Numbered from the stretch's first letter, positions 19,782-30,621 are shown. The stretch is DNA of 64,000 nucleotides from Psychrosphaera aestuarii (GCF_017948405.1 NZ_CP072844.1:2046001-2110000); one strand, 5' to 3'. A program made the numbers and translations. Notes: generated by a model not told the origin, from the sequence alone.

Positions 19782-21026
19782 CTAAAACCCTAATGCCTTT
19801 TTCATTACTGCTACTTTGGCTTGCGGAAATAAATTTGCGGTGTTTAACAAAATACTTCTAGCAGACTTATGTATTGTTTTTTCATTAGAAAATAAGTGAT
19901 AAAACGTATCCATAACCGAAGACATTAGAAGGCTGTCTGCTTTTCGTTTTATATTGTATTTTATCAACGCTTTATCTAACTCAGATGTTCCTGACTTACC
20001 ATTATTTAACAGGGAGTCATCAGATAAATCTAAACTGCTGAGCAACGACAATAACTGTGCATTGTCTTTAAACCCTAAATTAACACCTTGACCGGCGAGT
20101 GGATTAATTGTGTGGGCAGCATCACCCACTAATACAATTCGATTGTTATAATATCGATTAGCTTGACGCCGAGTTAATGGGAAAGATGCCGTTTGTTCAA
20201 TATCAAAGTCACCGGGTAACTTTGGAAAAGTCGCTACTATTTGTTTTTTTAACGATACAAAGTCTAGTGCTTTTAATTCTTCAACTTTTTCTTTGCTGTC
20301 ATACCAAATCAAACAGGCGTAATTGTCGTTTAAAGGCAAAAAGGCTTTAGGCCCACTGGGTTGGAATTGCTGCCAAGTTATATCTTGTTCTTCAAATCGA
20401 GTATTAATAGTAATACTAAAACACTGTTGTTGATAATCCCAGCCAGAGGTACCAATATTGGACAACTGACGAACTTTACTATTAGCGCCATCTGCGCCGA
20501 CTAGCAAATGACAAACAATATCTTGTTCGCCCGCACCATTAATCAATCGGACTTCGGTTTGATTAGTAGGCAATGACATTATCTTTCCAAGATGACAACC
20601 AAATACGACTTCAATATTAAATTGACTTTGTTTGATTGCTTCATATGCGGCTAACTGAATTGCTTCGTTACGTACTAGAAAACCTAAATGGCTTTCATTA
20701 ATATCTGCGGCACTAAATTCTACCGTTGGTGCGCCCTGCTCCCACGTGGCTAGTCTCTTAAACTGGCACATTGCTTTGGGTTCAATTTTAGACCAACAGC
20801 CAATACCCTCTAACCAGTTTTCACTATACCTGTTTATTGCTGAAACCCTCAATGGTGGCTTAGCTAGCCAAGAGACCTCTGGTTTTACATGCTCCACCAA
20901 TAACACTGATTTACCTTGTTTACCAAAGCCTAACGCCAGAGAAGCGCCAACCATTCCGCCGCCTATAACAACAACGTCATATTCTGTTTTATTTAGTGTA
21001 TTTAGATTGGACTCTGGAAATTCCAT
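19782..21026 (-). CDS. ubiF: Ubiquinone-biosynthesis FAD monooxygenase, UbiF type
   Basis: A class A flavin hydroxylase of the UbiH/UbiF family, 414 residues. Visible are the FAD Rossmann motif VVIGGGMVGASLALG, the middle motif LVGADGANSKVR, and the ribityl-binding GDAAHTINPLAGQGVNLG. Family similarity alone does not separate UbiF, UbiH and UbiI, but this copy is divergent from miaB-ybeZ-ybeY-ybeX-lnt exactly as E. coli ubiF is, so C6 hydroxylation of the demethoxyubiquinol ring is the best guess. Confidence 0.85.
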   Translation of the reverse strand: MEFPESNLNTLNKTEYDVVVIGGGMVGASLALGFGKQGKSVLLVEHVKPEVSWLAKPPLRVSAINRYSENWLEGIGCWSKIEPKAMCQFKRLATWEQGAPTVEFSAADINESHLGFLVRNEAIQLAAYEAIKQSQFNIEVVFGCHLGKIMSLPTNQTEVRLINGAGEQDIVCHLLVGADGANSKVRQLSNIGTSGWDYQQQCFSITINTRFEEQDITWQQFQPSGPKAFLPLNDNYACLIWYDSKEKVEELKALDFVSLKKQIVATFPKLPGDFDIEQTASFPLTRRQANRYYNNRIVLVGDAAHTINPLAGQGVNLGFKDNAQLLSLLSSLDLSDDSLLNNGKSGTSELDKALIKYNIKRKADSLLMSSVMDTFYHLFSNEKTIHKSARSILLNTANLFPQAKVAVMKKALGF

Positions 21027-21222
21027 GCAGTTTCTCAGTTGTTTTAGCTCGTTTTATTATGCCAGAAACATCAATAACACCAAGGTCTTTAAGATAATTT
21101 TCTTTAATCAATTTATGCTGTTGCCATTTAGTGGATTGAATTCACTTTCAGTTCTATCGTTTTCACTGTAAAATACGCGACCTTTTTATGAACAACTTTT
21201 CCATACGATTTACGAGAGAAGA

Positions 21223-22653
21223 ATGACAAAAAAACTACATATTAAAACCTGGGGCTGTCAAATGAACGAGTACGACTCGCAGAAAATGGCAGATCTTTTG
21301 GATGACAGTCATGGATATGAGTTTACTGAACAAGCAGAAGATGCCGATGTTATTCTACTGAATACCTGTTCTATCCGTGAAAAAGCACAAGAAAAAGTAT
21401 TCCATCAACTAGGTCGTTGGAAAAATCTTAAAGCTAAAAAGCCTGACTTAATTATTGGTGTTGGTGGCTGTGTTGCCTCACAAGAAGGTAAACACATACG
21501 TGAGCGTGCTCCATATGTTGATATGGTATTTGGCCCACAAACATTGCATCGCCTTCCAGAAATGATTGAACAAATCAAAAAAGGTGACGGTGAATCAGTC
21601 ATTGATATTTCATTCCCGGAAATTGAAAAGTTTGACCGATTACCACAACCGACGACGGATGGTCCGAGCGCATTTGTCTCGATTATGGAAGGATGTAGCA
21701 AGTATTGTACATTCTGTGTTGTACCTTACACTCGTGGTGAAGAAGTATCTCGTCCAGTAGATGATGTTATTTTTGAAGTTGCACAACTTGCTGAGCAAGG
21801 CGTTCGCGAAGTCAATTTACTTGGCCAAAACGTAAATGCATTTCGTGGTGCCACACACGATGGCGACATCTGTCATTTCAGTGAATTATTACGTTTAGTT
21901 GCATCAATTGATGGTATCGACAGAATTCGTTACACAACGTCACATCCGGTTGAATTTACTGATGATATTATCGCAGCCTATGAAGACGTTCCTGAATTAG
22001 TGGATCACCTTCACTTACCTGTTCAATCTGGTGCTGACCGTATATTAACGCTTATGAAGCGCGGCCACACAGCCATTGAATACAAGTCTCAAATTCGTAA
22101 GCTACGTAAAGTTCGCCCGAATATTAGTATGAGCTCTGACTTTATTATTGGTTTCCCTGGCGAAACAGCTGAAGATCACGCAAAAACAATGAAATTGATT
22201 GAAGACATTGGTTACGATCATAGCTTTAGCTTCATATACAGCGCACGCCCTGGTACTCCAGCGGCTGACTTACCTGATGATGTACCAGAATCAGAGAAAA
22301 AAGAGCGTTTATACGAACTACAAAATTTAATTACCCATCAAGCAATGCAAATTTCGCGTTCAATGTTGAATACTGAACAACGAATTTTAGTTGAAGGTCC
22401 GTCAATAAAGAATCCAATGGAGCTTCGCGGACGTACTGAAAACAACCGTGTCGTTAACTTTGAAGGTCCACACACCTTAATCGGTGGTTTTGCTGATGTT
22501 AAAATCGTAGACGTCTACACTAACTCATTACGTGGCGAGTTTATTCGTGGCGAAAACGAAATGGGTCTACGTCAAGAAGTTGCACCGTCGGACATTATTG
22601 CAAAACGACAAACGAATACTGATGAGCTAGGTGTTGCCACTTTTGCTCCTTAG
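21223..22653 (+). CDS. miaB: tRNA-2-methylthio-N6-dimethylallyladenosine synthase
   Basis: Radical-SAM methylthiotransferase that adds the 2-methylthio group to i6A37 of tRNAs. Two Fe-S sites are visible: Cys12, Cys49 and Cys83 (auxiliary cluster) and the radical-SAM CxxxCxxC at Cys158, Cys162, Cys165. A TRAM domain follows (ILVEGPS through [14 protein letters not shown]). Length 476 residues, normal. First gene of the miaB-ybeZ-ybeY-ybeX-lnt run. Confidence 0.97.
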   Translation: MTKKLHIKTWGCQMNEYDSQKMADLLDDSHGYEFTEQAEDADVILLNTCSIREKAQEKVFHQLGRWKNLKAKKPDLIIGVGGCVASQEGKHIRERAPYVDMVFGPQTLHRLPEMIEQIKKGDGESVIDISFPEIEKFDRLPQPTTDGPSAFVSIMEGCSKYCTFCVVPYTRGEEVSRPVDDVIFEVAQLAEQGVREVNLLGQNVNAFRGATHDGDICHFSELLRLVASIDGIDRIRYTTSHPVEFTDDIIAAYEDVPELVDHLHLPVQSGADRILTLMKRGHTAIEYKSQIRKLRKVRPNISMSSDFIIGFPGETAEDHAKTMKLIEDIGYDHSFSFIYSARPGTPAADLPDDVPESEKKERLYELQNLITHQAMQISRSMLNTEQRILVEGPSIKNPMELRGRTENNRVVNFEGPHTLIGGFADVKIVDVYTNSLRGEFIRGENEMGLRQEVAPSDIIAKRQTNTDELGVATFAP

Positions 22654-22687
22654 ATTTATATTCGTAGTATTGGTTTAATATCTTAAA

Positions 22688-22712
22688 GTGCCATGATTCG
22701 TCATGGCCTTTT
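22688..22712 (+). terminator. Hairpin with TTCG loop between miaB and ybeZ
   Basis: GCCATGA-TTCG-TCATGGC (22690-22707), a perfect 7-bp stem with a TTCG loop, followed by CTTTTG. The T-run is short, so it probably attenuates transcription or marks an mRNA 3' end rather than blocking it. Confidence 0.5.
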
Positions 22713-22741
22713 GCTTATATAATTCAGGGGAATAAAACAAA

Positions 22742-23836
22742 TTGCCTAAAAAATTGAACAGTGTGGAATTATTTTTAGAGCCAGCAAACAAAGATCGTCT
22801 GGCGTCATTAATCGGCCCTTATGATGACAATATTAAACATATTGAGCGACGTATGGGTGTTGAAATAACCTACCAAGGCAATAAGTTTAAAATCGTTGGC
22901 AACCCGGCTAACGTTGTTGCGGTTAATGAAGTTCTGAAAGATTTGTACATAGAAACCCAGCCCGATCCTAAAGAAAAAAATAAAGTTAAAGCCAAAGAGC
23001 TTTTACCCGACCATATTCACTTAGCGTTGCAACAGTCAAAAATCTTGGATCAAGAGATTGAAGGTTATGACAATGAAGTTGTTATTCGTACTCGAAAAGG
23101 CAACATCAAGCCTAGAAATAGCAATCAAGTTGAATACGTTAAAAATGTACTTAATCACGACATTACATTTGGTATAGGTCCAGCTGGTACAGGTAAAACC
23201 TATCTTGCCGTAGCTTGTGCGGTTGATGCACTTGAACGTCAAGAAGTAAGGCGTATTTTGTTAACTCGTCCAGCCGTGGAAGCGGGTGAAAAACTTGGCT
23301 TTTTACCTGGCGATTTAAGTCAAAAAATAGACCCATATTTACGTCCTCTTTATGATGCCCTATTCGAAATGTTAGGCTTTGAAAAGGTTGAGCGACTAAT
23401 TGAACGTAACGTTATTGAAGTAGCGCCGCTTGCTTACATGCGCGGTAGAACGCTAAACGACGCTTTTATTATTTTAGACGAAAGCCAAAATACCACCGTT
23501 GAGCAGATGAAAATGTTCCTTACTCGTATCGGCTTTAACTCAAAAGCAGTGATCACCGGTGATATAACTCAAGTTGACTTACCACGCGGAGCAAAGTCTG
23601 GTCTGCGTCACTCGATTGAAGTGTTAGCTGATGTAGAAGATATTAGCTTTAACTTCTTCAAAGCCGATGATGTCGTTCGACATCCCGTTGTGGCGAAAAT
23701 CGTTATGGCCTACGAGAAGCAAGAAGAACAAGAACGTAGAGCTAAGGCTGAACGAGAACAACAAGCTAAAGAAAAAGCTGAGCAAGAAAAAGCACTTCGT
23801 GAAGCGGCTTTAAAGGATATTAATCGTGAGCGTTGA
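22742..23836 (+). CDS. ybeZ: PhoH-like ATPase YbeZ
   Basis: A 364-residue P-loop ATPase of the PhoH family. An N-terminal KH-like region precedes the Walker [12 protein letters not shown] and Walker [10 protein letters not shown]; the C-terminal ~40 residues are a charged E/K/A/Q coiled tail. It partners the RNase YbeY, whose gene overlaps its 3' end by 11 bases. The start appears to be TTG at 22742, with AGGGG 11 bases upstream; the sequence [15 protein letters not shown] fits the family N-terminus. Confidence 0.93.
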   Translation: MPKKLNSVELFLEPANKDRLASLIGPYDDNIKHIERRMGVEITYQGNKFKIVGNPANVVAVNEVLKDLYIETQPDPKEKNKVKAKELLPDHIHLALQQSKILDQEIEGYDNEVVIRTRKGNIKPRNSNQVEYVKNVLNHDITFGIGPAGTGKTYLAVACAVDALERQEVRRILLTRPAVEAGEKLGFLPGDLSQKIDPYLRPLYDALFEMLGFEKVERLIERNVIEVAPLAYMRGRTLNDAFIILDESQNTTVEQMKMFLTRIGFNSKAVITGDITQVDLPRGAKSGLRHSIEVLADVEDISFNFFKADDVVRHPVVAKIVMAYEKQEEQERRAKAEREQQAKEKAEQEKALREAALKDINRER

Positions 23837-24284
23837 ACTGGATTATCAAAATGTCAGTACTGATAAATCAGTACCATCAGAGCAACAATGTTTAGCTTGG
23901 TTAAATGCTTTTTTACCACAATTCAAAGATTTGTCTGAATTAACGGTTCGTATTGTTGATGAAGATGAAAGTCAGCAACTTAACAGTGACTATCGAGGAA
24001 AAGATAAACCAACTAATGTTTTGTCTTTTCCCTTTGAGGCACCGCCGCATATTGAGTTGCCTTTACTAGGCGACTTAGTGATATGTGCTCAAGTTGTTAA
24101 CAAGGAAGCCGTCGAGCAAAAAAAATCATTTGATGCACATTGGGCTCATATGTTGCTTCATGGAACCTTGCACTTGCTCGGTTACGACCATATCTCTGAT
24201 GCCGATGCTGATGAGATGGAAGGCTTAGAAATCGAAATATTAAACGAAATGGGCATTGAAAACCCTTATTTAGAAACTGAATAA
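23826..24284 (+). CDS. ybeY: Endoribonuclease YbeY
   Basis: Metal-dependent single-strand RNase for 16S rRNA 3'-end maturation and ribosome quality control. The 152-residue protein has the zinc-binding signature [11 protein letters not shown] and the NVLSFPFE segment. It starts with GTG at 23826 inside the end of ybeZ (11-base overlap), showing translational coupling. Confidence 0.96.
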   Translation: MSVELDYQNVSTDKSVPSEQQCLAWLNAFLPQFKDLSELTVRIVDEDESQQLNSDYRGKDKPTNVLSFPFEAPPHIELPLLGDLVICAQVVNKEAVEQKKSFDAHWAHMLLHGTLHLLGYDHISDADADEMEGLEIEILNEMGIENPYLETE

Positions 24285-24374
24285 ACTTAATAATAATCTA
24301 ATTGACATTTTGTATGGTTATCTAACAAAATGGCAATTGTTGTGTTTAATAACTATAGGAACATTCTGACTAGA

Positions 24375-25244
24375 ATGAGTGACGACAACCCACATAGTAG
24401 CAACGGTTCATCGAATAAAGGTTGGATAGAGAAACTTGGCCAGCTCTTTACTGACGAACCGAAAAGCAAAGAAGACGTAGCCAATATCATTGATGTTGCT
24501 GCGCAAAATGACCTAATCGATCTAAATACTAAAAATATGATAGACGGTGTAATGGAGATCGCTGATTTGCGGATCAGAGATATCATGATACCTAGGTCCC
24601 AAATGATTACTCTCGATTTGTCTGATACACCTGATAAATTTATTCCATTAATGATCGAATCTGGCCACTCTCGTTTTCCTGTAGTCACCGAAGACAAAGA
24701 CCATGTTGAAGGGATATTATTAGCAAAAGACTTATTAAGTTTGCTAACAGACCGAGAGCAAGAGATTGATTTACAGTCTTTATTACGCCCAATTGTAATT
24801 GTTCCAGAAAGCAAGCGGGTTGATACGCTTCTCCGTGAGTTCAGACTAAATCGTTATCATATGGCAATAGTTGTAGACGAATATGGCGGCGTTTCTGGTC
24901 TTGTTACAATCGAAGATATTTTAGAGCTAATTGTTGGTGAAATTGAAGATGAGTTTGACTCAGAAGACAATCAAACCGATAACATTCGTAAAGTGTCTAA
25001 ACACGTTTATATGGTACAGGCACTAACAGAACTGGACGACTTTAATGAGTTTTTCAAGTCTGACTTTGACGAAGAAGAAGCGGATACCATTGGCGGTATT
25101 GTCTTACACGAATTTGGTCATATGCCGGAAAAAGGTGAAGAAGTTTTAATTAATAATATTAAATTTAAAGTTCAATCTTCAGATACTCGCCGAATCCAGC
25201 AACTTATGGTGACCCTTCCAAAGAAAAAAATAACCAAACCATAA
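24375..25244 (+). CDS. ybeX: CorC/YbeX-type CBS-domain protein
   Basis: A 289-residue cytosolic protein with two CBS domains (about 65-185, IMIPRSQMITL, GHSRFPVVTEDKDHVEGILLAKDLL, split) and a CorC_HlyC C-terminal domain (VSKHVYMVQAL to the end). Linked to magnesium/cobalt efflux with CorA and, in recent work, to ribosome metabolism. The ATG at 24375 begins MSDDNPHSS, as in E. coli CorC (MSDDNSHSS); an in-frame start at 24330 adds 15 residues without family support. Confidence 0.93.
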   Translation: MSDDNPHSSNGSSNKGWIEKLGQLFTDEPKSKEDVANIIDVAAQNDLIDLNTKNMIDGVMEIADLRIRDIMIPRSQMITLDLSDTPDKFIPLMIESGHSRFPVVTEDKDHVEGILLAKDLLSLLTDREQEIDLQSLLRPIVIVPESKRVDTLLREFRLNRYHMAIVVDEYGGVSGLVTIEDILELIVGEIEDEFDSEDNQTDNIRKVSKHVYMVQALTELDDFNEFFKSDFDEEEADTIGGIVLHEFGHMPEKGEEVLINNIKFKVQSSDTRRIQQLMVTLPKKKITKP

Positions 25245-25258
25245 TGGATTTTTAAGGC

Positions 25259-26827
25259 ATGGAAGCGATAACGCTAAAACGTTATATTCCTGTTGGACTT
25301 ATGTCGCTAGGTGTTGCAAATACCCTAGCGTACTCTCCCTTCCAAAATTGGTGGCTACCTTTTGTCACTTTATTTTTTTTAATTGCAGCAATTACCAGTG
25401 CTAACACAGCAAAACAAGCTGCAAGATATGGATTTTATTACGGCCTAGGTTGGTTCGGTGCTGGTATTAGTTGGGTACATGTTGCCATCGCCGATTTTGG
25501 CGGCTTACCCTTAATTGCATCTGTCTTTCTTATGGCTTTATTAGTCGGTTACCTTGCTCTTTTTCCAGCTTTGGCATCTTGGTTAACATTTAAAAACTTA
25601 AAAAGATTTCAACTTTGGGGTTTTCCCGCATTTTGGCTTATTGCCGAGTTTCTTCGCGCTATACTATTAACCGGTTTTCCATGGCTGTCTCTTGGCTACA
25701 GCCAACTTGAGGGGCCGTTTAGATCTCTGGCACCTATTGTTGGCGAATTTGGCCTACAAGCTGTTGTTGCCGTTATGGCGGTATCAGTTTATCAATTTAT
25801 TTCTAAAGCTAGACAAGCGTTAGGTCGTAAAATAGATGGCTTAGCGATTACCTTAATAATATTCATTCTGGGTTTAAGTATTTATAGTACTCAGAAAGAT
25901 TGGACCGGAGAGTTAAAACGAACCGTTCGTTTAGCGTTAGTTCAAGGGAATATAGAACAAAGTATAAAATGGCAGCCGGAAAACGAATTGCCAACGATGG
26001 AAAAATATCTGTCGATGTCGACAGACTTTTTTAGTCAACACGACCTGATCATTTGGCCGGAAGCGGCCATTCCAAGACTAGAAATACTGGCAAATGACTA
26101 TTTACGTGAAGTTGACAAGCTGGCAGCTGAAACAAATACCGCATTAGTTACTGGTATTGTTGATTATCAACCAGAAACGAACCTTGCGTATAATAATATT
26201 ATTGTACTTGGTAAAAAACGCGCAGATGATCAATTTGGCCATTATAGCTACTTGCACAATAACCGCTTTAACAAACACCACTTGTTGCCAATTGGTGAGT
26301 TTGTTCCCTTCGAAAGTGTGCTTCGCAAGTTAGGCCCAATTTTTGATTTGCCAATGTCGTCGTTTTCTCGAGGTTATTATCAACAAGACAATTTGATTGC
26401 ACAAGGCCTAAAGATCAGTCCGGCGATTTGCTTTGAAATAGCATTTTCAGAACAAGTCCGAGATAACTTGTATGATAACAGTGACATCATTCTTACCGTT
26501 AGCAATGATGCATGGTTTGGAGCGTCACACGGCCCTTGGCAACATTTACAAATTGCTCAAATGCGCGCGCTTGAATTTGCAAAGCCGGTTGTCCGAGTAA
26601 CCAATAATGGAATTACCGCTATCATAGATCAAAACGGCGAAATAATTAGTCTTTTACCTCAATTTAAAGCGGCCGTATTGAGCCATAAGCTCGATATATA
26701 TGAAAGTAATACCATCTATCGAGAATTCGGTAATTCCATCGCATGGTTCGGTGTTATTTTAATATTGTTACTTTCTTTAATCGCTCAACGGCTTCAACCA
26801 ACATCTCTCTTGAGCAAGCAAAGTTAA
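25259..26827 (+). CDS. lnt: Apolipoprotein N-acyltransferase
   Basis: Adds the third acyl chain to the N-terminal cysteine of lipoproteins in the inner membrane, which licenses Lol sorting. About seven N-terminal membrane helices precede a nitrilase-like periplasmic domain whose catalytic triad is Glu268 (IWPEAAIPR), Lys339 (NRFNKHHLLPIGEF) and Cys391 (AICFEIAF). Length 522 residues, normal. Its last 74 bases overlap the convergent MalY-type gene. Confidence 0.96.
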   Translation: MEAITLKRYIPVGLMSLGVANTLAYSPFQNWWLPFVTLFFLIAAITSANTAKQAARYGFYYGLGWFGAGISWVHVAIADFGGLPLIASVFLMALLVGYLALFPALASWLTFKNLKRFQLWGFPAFWLIAEFLRAILLTGFPWLSLGYSQLEGPFRSLAPIVGEFGLQAVVAVMAVSVYQFISKARQALGRKIDGLAITLIIFILGLSIYSTQKDWTGELKRTVRLALVQGNIEQSIKWQPENELPTMEKYLSMSTDFFSQHDLIIWPEAAIPRLEILANDYLREVDKLAAETNTALVTGIVDYQPETNLAYNNIIVLGKKRADDQFGHYSYLHNNRFNKHHLLPIGEFVPFESVLRKLGPIFDLPMSSFSRGYYQQDNLIAQGLKISPAICFEIAFSEQVRDNLYDNSDIILTVSNDAWFGASHGPWQHLQIAQMRALEFAKPVVRVTNNGITAIIDQNGEIISLLPQFKAAVLSHKLDIYESNTIYREFGNSIAWFGVILILLLSLIAQRLQPTSLLSKQS

Positions 26828-27911
26828 TTCTCGCAAATTGAGGCCAACCAAAGTCTATTCCCGGCGACGGCCCTAATCCTAGTGATTCTAAATAAAGCTG
26901 TAAGTTTTTGCGATTAAGCCCACTGCAATCTATCCAAGCTAAGAATGTCGCCGCTGAAGGATGATAAGTCAAACCAGCAATATCCTTTATTTGCGAAGCT
27001 AAATACTTTTGATTTTCTCGTAAATATTCAAGTTGCTGTAAATACCAATCATCACATTCGTTAAATGCCACCGTTGTTGCCAACACACCAAAATTATTCG
27101 CTGACGGCGCAATTCCCTGTCCTGCAGCTTTAAATTTTGCACGGGTTTGTTTGTCTTGAATTACCGCAAAGGATACGCCAAAACCAGCCACGTTAAAGGT
27201 CTTACTTGCGGCCATCAATGTCACTGCCTGTTCGCCTATTTCAGTTAAACTACCGGCTGGAATATGTACTTGGCTTTGTTCTAAAATTAGATCGGCGTGA
27301 ATTTCGTCTGAGCACAACTTTACATCGTGTTTTAGGCAGATACGTTGAATAACGTCTAGCTCAGCACGAGTGAATACCGAACCACAAGGGTTCATGGGAT
27401 TACACAATAAGAACAATTTTGTACTAGGCTTCGCGGCTTTTTGTTCTAACTCGTCTAAATCTAGTTGCCAACGACCATTAATGAAACTCGTTGATATCGT
27501 TTCTTGAATGAGGCTGTTTGATAATGGCGCGTTGAGCAACGGCGGATAATTTGGCACTTGAACCAACACGCCATCTCCTGGTTTGCAAAAGGCCTGACAC
27601 ATCATATTAAAGGCGGGCACGACACCGGGAGTCCAAACAATCCAATCGGACTGCACCTGCCAATTATACTGTTTGAATAACCAACGTTGTATGGCCGGAA
27701 TCGCCGCTTCATTTTGGTACGGGTTATGATAGCCAAATACACCATGCTGTACTCTTGATGTTAAAGCTGAAATGATTGCTGGTGCGCATTCATACTCAGA
27801 GTCAGCGACCCATAAAGGTAAAATATCTCTATTGCGATACTTTTCCCACTTTAAGCTGTTGGTATCTCGGCGGTCGACATATGGATTAAAGTCACCCGTT
27901 TTAATTGCCAT
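26754..27911 (-). CDS. MalY/PatB-type PLP-dependent aminotransferase or C-S lyase
   Basis: A 385-residue fold-type I PLP enzyme. The substrate/cofactor segments WTPGVVPAF, NPYQNE-like region, CNPMNPCGSVFT and the Schiff-base Lys in AASKTFNVAG are those of the MalY/PatB group, typically cystathionine beta-lyases. The N-terminal DRRDTNSLKWEKY is also typical. Whether it acts in methionine synthesis, sulfur release or another transamination cannot be told. Its 3' end runs 74 bases into lnt on the other strand. Confidence 0.88.
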   Translation of the reverse strand: MAIKTGDFNPYVDRRDTNSLKWEKYRNRDILPLWVADSEYECAPAIISALTSRVQHGVFGYHNPYQNEAAIPAIQRWLFKQYNWQVQSDWIVWTPGVVPAFNMMCQAFCKPGDGVLVQVPNYPPLLNAPLSNSLIQETISTSFINGRWQLDLDELEQKAAKPSTKLFLLCNPMNPCGSVFTRAELDVIQRICLKHDVKLCSDEIHADLILEQSQVHIPAGSLTEIGEQAVTLMAASKTFNVAGFGVSFAVIQDKQTRAKFKAAGQGIAPSANNFGVLATTVAFNECDDWYLQQLEYLRENQKYLASQIKDIAGLTYHPSAATFLAWIDCSGLNRKNLQLYLESLGLGPSPGIDFGWPQFARINFACSREMLVEAVERLKKVTILK

Positions 27912-27949
27912 GCTTTACTGCCTATTGTTTACTAACGTAAAAAACCACT

Positions 27950-28303
27950 TTATTCATTTACAATAACTTCAAATCCGCCGTAGATAAGTCTTGCGCCGTC
28001 AAAAGGCATGTCACTAAATAGGCCTTCTAAATCTTTATCTTGTTCTATTGCTGGCCACGCAGTTTCTCTGGCGACTTTATCTGGCCAGATTATCCATGAA
28101 AATACCACTGTTTCATCTTTTTCACATTTAACCGCAAGAGAAAAAGAAGTCACCTTCCCTTCCGGCACATCATCGCCCCAACATTCTACTACTGATAGTG
28201 CGCCATGTTTTTTAAATGCTTGTGCTGTTCCTTTAGCAAACTCGATATACTCTTGTTTTTTAGCTGATTTTACCGCAACTATAACACCGTCAATATATCC
28301 CAT
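27950..28303 (-). CDS. DUF1428 family protein (YbaA-like)
   Basis: A small cytosolic protein of 117 residues that closely follows E. coli YbaA: YIDGVIVAV, VVECWGDDVPEGKVTSF, VVFSWIIWP and MPFDGARLIYGGFE. The family has a dimeric alpha/beta ferredoxin-like fold and no known function. I chose the second ATG (28303), which has AGGA eight bases upstream; the first ATG at 28309 would leave only two bases. Confidence 0.9.
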   Translation of the reverse strand: MGYIDGVIVAVKSAKKQEYIEFAKGTAQAFKKHGALSVVECWGDDVPEGKVTSFSLAVKCEKDETVVFSWIIWPDKVARETAWPAIEQDKDLEGLFSDMPFDGARLIYGGFEVIVNE

Positions 28304-28314
28304 GAACATTGTCC

Positions 28315-28797
28315 TTATTCTGCATTATTTAATGTTCTACCTAAAGGTAAGTCTGAACATTGATGTTGTTTCATACTATTGTTATTGAGTAACTCTACAA
28401 GCTTTATTTCGGCGGCTGCATCCGGTAGGACGATCAACTTTATTACTCGTGCTACTTCGATTGCACCACTACAATGGTTGGATTTCTTTTTACTCATAAT
28501 TAATTGTGGCTCTATGTTCCCAACCACATAGGCGCCTAGTAACAAACCTTTAATTGGATCACTTACATTCTGGTGCGTTAGCCAAGGTGTATTTTCTGGA
28601 CTGACTTCAACCAAAACATCTTTGCTTGTCTCTGCAAAGTTTAATATTTTCCGAACGGCGGAAAAACCAGTCTCAGATATAGGAGCTTGCTTGTATTCTG
28701 AAATAAGATTTAATACTTGCGACTTACTAATAGTGTGGTCATCCTTGCCAAAAGCACTCACTGACAGCATTAATAAAATTAATAATAAGCTACGCAT
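28315..28797 (-). CDS. Hypothetical exported protein
   Basis: I do not recognise this 160-residue protein. A short signal peptide (MRSLLLILLMLSVSAFG) is followed by a mainly helical, soluble sequence with two cysteines (NHCSGA and HQCSDL) that might pair in the periplasm. AGGAG lies five bases before the ATG. It is 12 bases upstream of the DUF1428 gene on the same strand, so the two may be cotranscribed. Confidence 0.7.
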   Translation of the reverse strand: MRSLLLILLMLSVSAFGKDDHTISKSQVLNLISEYKQAPISETGFSAVRKILNFAETSKDVLVEVSPENTPWLTHQNVSDPIKGLLLGAYVVGNIEPQLIMSKKKSNHCSGAIEVARVIKLIVLPDAAAEIKLVELLNNNSMKQHQCSDLPLGRTLNNAE

Positions 28798-28861
28798 AAT
28801 TGCTCCTGTTTAACCAAATGTTTAATAAGTGTAGTTAATTTAACTCAAGAAGAGCAGGAAA

Positions 28862-28892
28862 TAAAAAAACCAGTGAATTATCACTGGCTTTT
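28862..28892 (-). terminator. Intrinsic terminator after scoB
   Basis: CCAGTGA-ATTA-TCACTGG (28870-28887). On the minus strand it is followed by seven T, so it ends the scoAB transcript; on the plus strand only four T follow. Confidence 0.88.
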
Positions 28893-28936
28893 ACGAATTA
28901 ACTTAACGTAAGCACGATAAAATACGCGTTAGAACT

Positions 28937-29596
28937 TTACGCGAATTGCATTTCTTTTACGTCATCAGGTACAACAAGCTTACCTGCCGTTTTTTCCTTT
29001 ATTTCTTCCACCGACACGCCGGGCGCTGTTTCACGTAATACAAACGCGCCATCTTCCACCTCAAGTACGGCCAAGTCAGTCACTATTTTAGTAATACAGT
29101 TAACACCGGTAAGAGGGAGTGTACATGACGATAATAACTTTGATTCACCGTGTTTATTTGCGTGTGTCATGGTAACAATTATGTTCTCGGCGCCTGCGAC
29201 CAAATCCATAGCACCGCCCATGCCTTTTACTAACTTGCCTGGGATCATGTAACTTGCAATATTGCCAGCTTGATCTACTTCAAACGCCCCCAGTACAGTT
29301 ACATCAACATGCCCACCACGAATCATTGCAAAACTTTCTGCCGAGCTAAAAATAGCAGCACCTGTTGCAGTTGTGACTGTCTCTTTACCAGCATTAATCA
29401 TGTCCGCATCAACTTGATCTGCGGTTGGGTAAGGCCCCATACCTAACAACCCATTTTCAGATTGCAACATTACTTCAATGTCATCAGGCACGTAGTTTGC
29501 TGCCAATGTTGGGATACCTATACCTAAATTTACGTAGTCACCGTCATTAAACTCTTGTGCCACACGCTGAGCGATTTGTTCTCTTGATAAAGCCAT
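28937..29596 (-). CDS. scoB: 3-oxoacid CoA-transferase subunit B
   Basis: Beta subunit of a family I CoA-transferase, 219 residues. The catalytic glutamate is Glu47 in [20 protein letters not shown] and [16 protein letters not shown] are family blocks. With subunit A it moves CoA from succinyl-CoA to acetoacetate or another 3-oxoacid. AAGGAG lies six bases before the ATG. The gene follows scoA by ten bases. Confidence 0.92.
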   Translation of the reverse strand: MALSREQIAQRVAQEFNDGDYVNLGIGIPTLAANYVPDDIEVMLQSENGLLGMGPYPTADQVDADMINAGKETVTTATGAAIFSSAESFAMIRGGHVDVTVLGAFEVDQAGNIASYMIPGKLVKGMGGAMDLVAGAENIIVTMTHANKHGESKLLSSCTLPLTGVNCITKIVTDLAVLEVEDGAFVLRETAPGVSVEEIKEKTAGKLVVPDDVKEMQFA

Positions 29597-29606
29597 GGTG
29601 TACTCC

Positions 29607-30305
29607 TTAATCTCGTGTGGTTACTTTTTCAATTCGTTTTTCAAATGACCCTAAAATAACACGGTCAACATAAATGCCTGGAGTCTGAATTTGAGATGGC
29701 TCAATCTCACCCGGCTCAACAATTTCCTCAACCTCAACAACAGTAATTTTTCCAGCTGTTGCCGCCATTGGATTAAAATTTTGTGCCGTATGGCGGTAGA
29801 CACAATTGCCATATCGGTCTGCTTTCCAAGCTTTAACAATGGCAAAGTCACCGGTGATGCTTTCTTCTAATATGTAGTTTCTGCCGTTAAATTCGCGAAC
29901 TTCTTTACCTTCACCAACTAATGTTCCATAACCTGTTGCAGTATAAAACGCTGGGATCCCGGCACCGCCAGCACGCATTTTCTCGGCTAGCGTGCCTTGT
30001 GGAGTAAGTTCAACTTCAAGCTCACCATCTAATAATTGCTTCTCAAACAATGCATTTTCACCTACATACGAAGACACCATTTTTTTTATCTGCTTGTCTT
30101 CTAGTAAAATGCCTAAACCAAACCCATCAACACCACAGTTATTGGAAACTACAGTTAGGCCTTTGGTACCTTTGTTTTTAATTTCAGCAATTAAGCCTTC
30201 TGGAATTCCACACAAGCCAAAGCCACCAGCGATAACCGTCATATTATCTTCTAGTCCTGCCATTGCTTCGCTGTAACTGCCCACTACTTTGTCAAAACCT
30301 GACAT
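29607..30305 (-). CDS. scoA: 3-oxoacid CoA-transferase subunit A
   Basis: Alpha subunit of a family I CoA-transferase, 232 residues. The glycine-rich [13 protein letters not shown] near the N-terminus and [11 protein letters not shown] are diagnostic, as is [23 protein letters not shown] ribosome-binding site stands before the ATG. The nearby dehydrogenase remnant (30622-30824) suggests the pair once served ketone-body/hydroxybutyrate breakdown, although substrate choice (succinyl- versus acetyl-CoA) is not readable. Confidence 0.92.
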   Translation of the reverse strand: MSGFDKVVGSYSEAMAGLEDNMTVIAGGFGLCGIPEGLIAEIKNKGTKGLTVVSNNCGVDGFGLGILLEDKQIKKMVSSYVGENALFEKQLLDGELEVELTPQGTLAEKMRAGGAGIPAFYTATGYGTLVGEGKEVREFNGRNYILEESITGDFAIVKAWKADRYGNCVYRHTAQNFNPMAATAGKITVVEVEEIVEPGEIEPSQIQTPGIYVDRVILGSFEKRIEKVTTRD

Positions 30306-30486
30306 AATTCTCCCCTTCGCTAATCACTAATGCGACTGATTTTTAGTTATCTATTTATCTGACTTATACTGGCATAAAGCCGACTAAAACACTTCTATTT
30401 ATTAACTTGAATGAATAAAAAGAAGCCAGTAAAGAGTAAACTCTATTTGACACTATCAAAAGTGGTAACCGGCTGATTCACAACGA

Positions 30487-30515
30487 TTAGACGATAATCA
30501 TATCAAGCGGTCAAT
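30487..30515 (-). promoter_or_regulatory. Candidate sigma70 promoter of scoAB
   Basis: On the minus strand TTGACC (30515-30510), 17 bases, TCTAAT (30492-30487). It would give a leader of roughly 175 bases before scoA. Apart from this I see nothing in the 30306-30621 gap. Confidence 0.6.
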
Positions 30516-30621
30516 TTTACTTTAATGCCCTAATTACACTAACCAACCTGTACTAAGGTAGTAGTATTTTACATTTATGACTTTGTTAACATAACGTTTA
30601 GATTTACTCATACTAAATATT

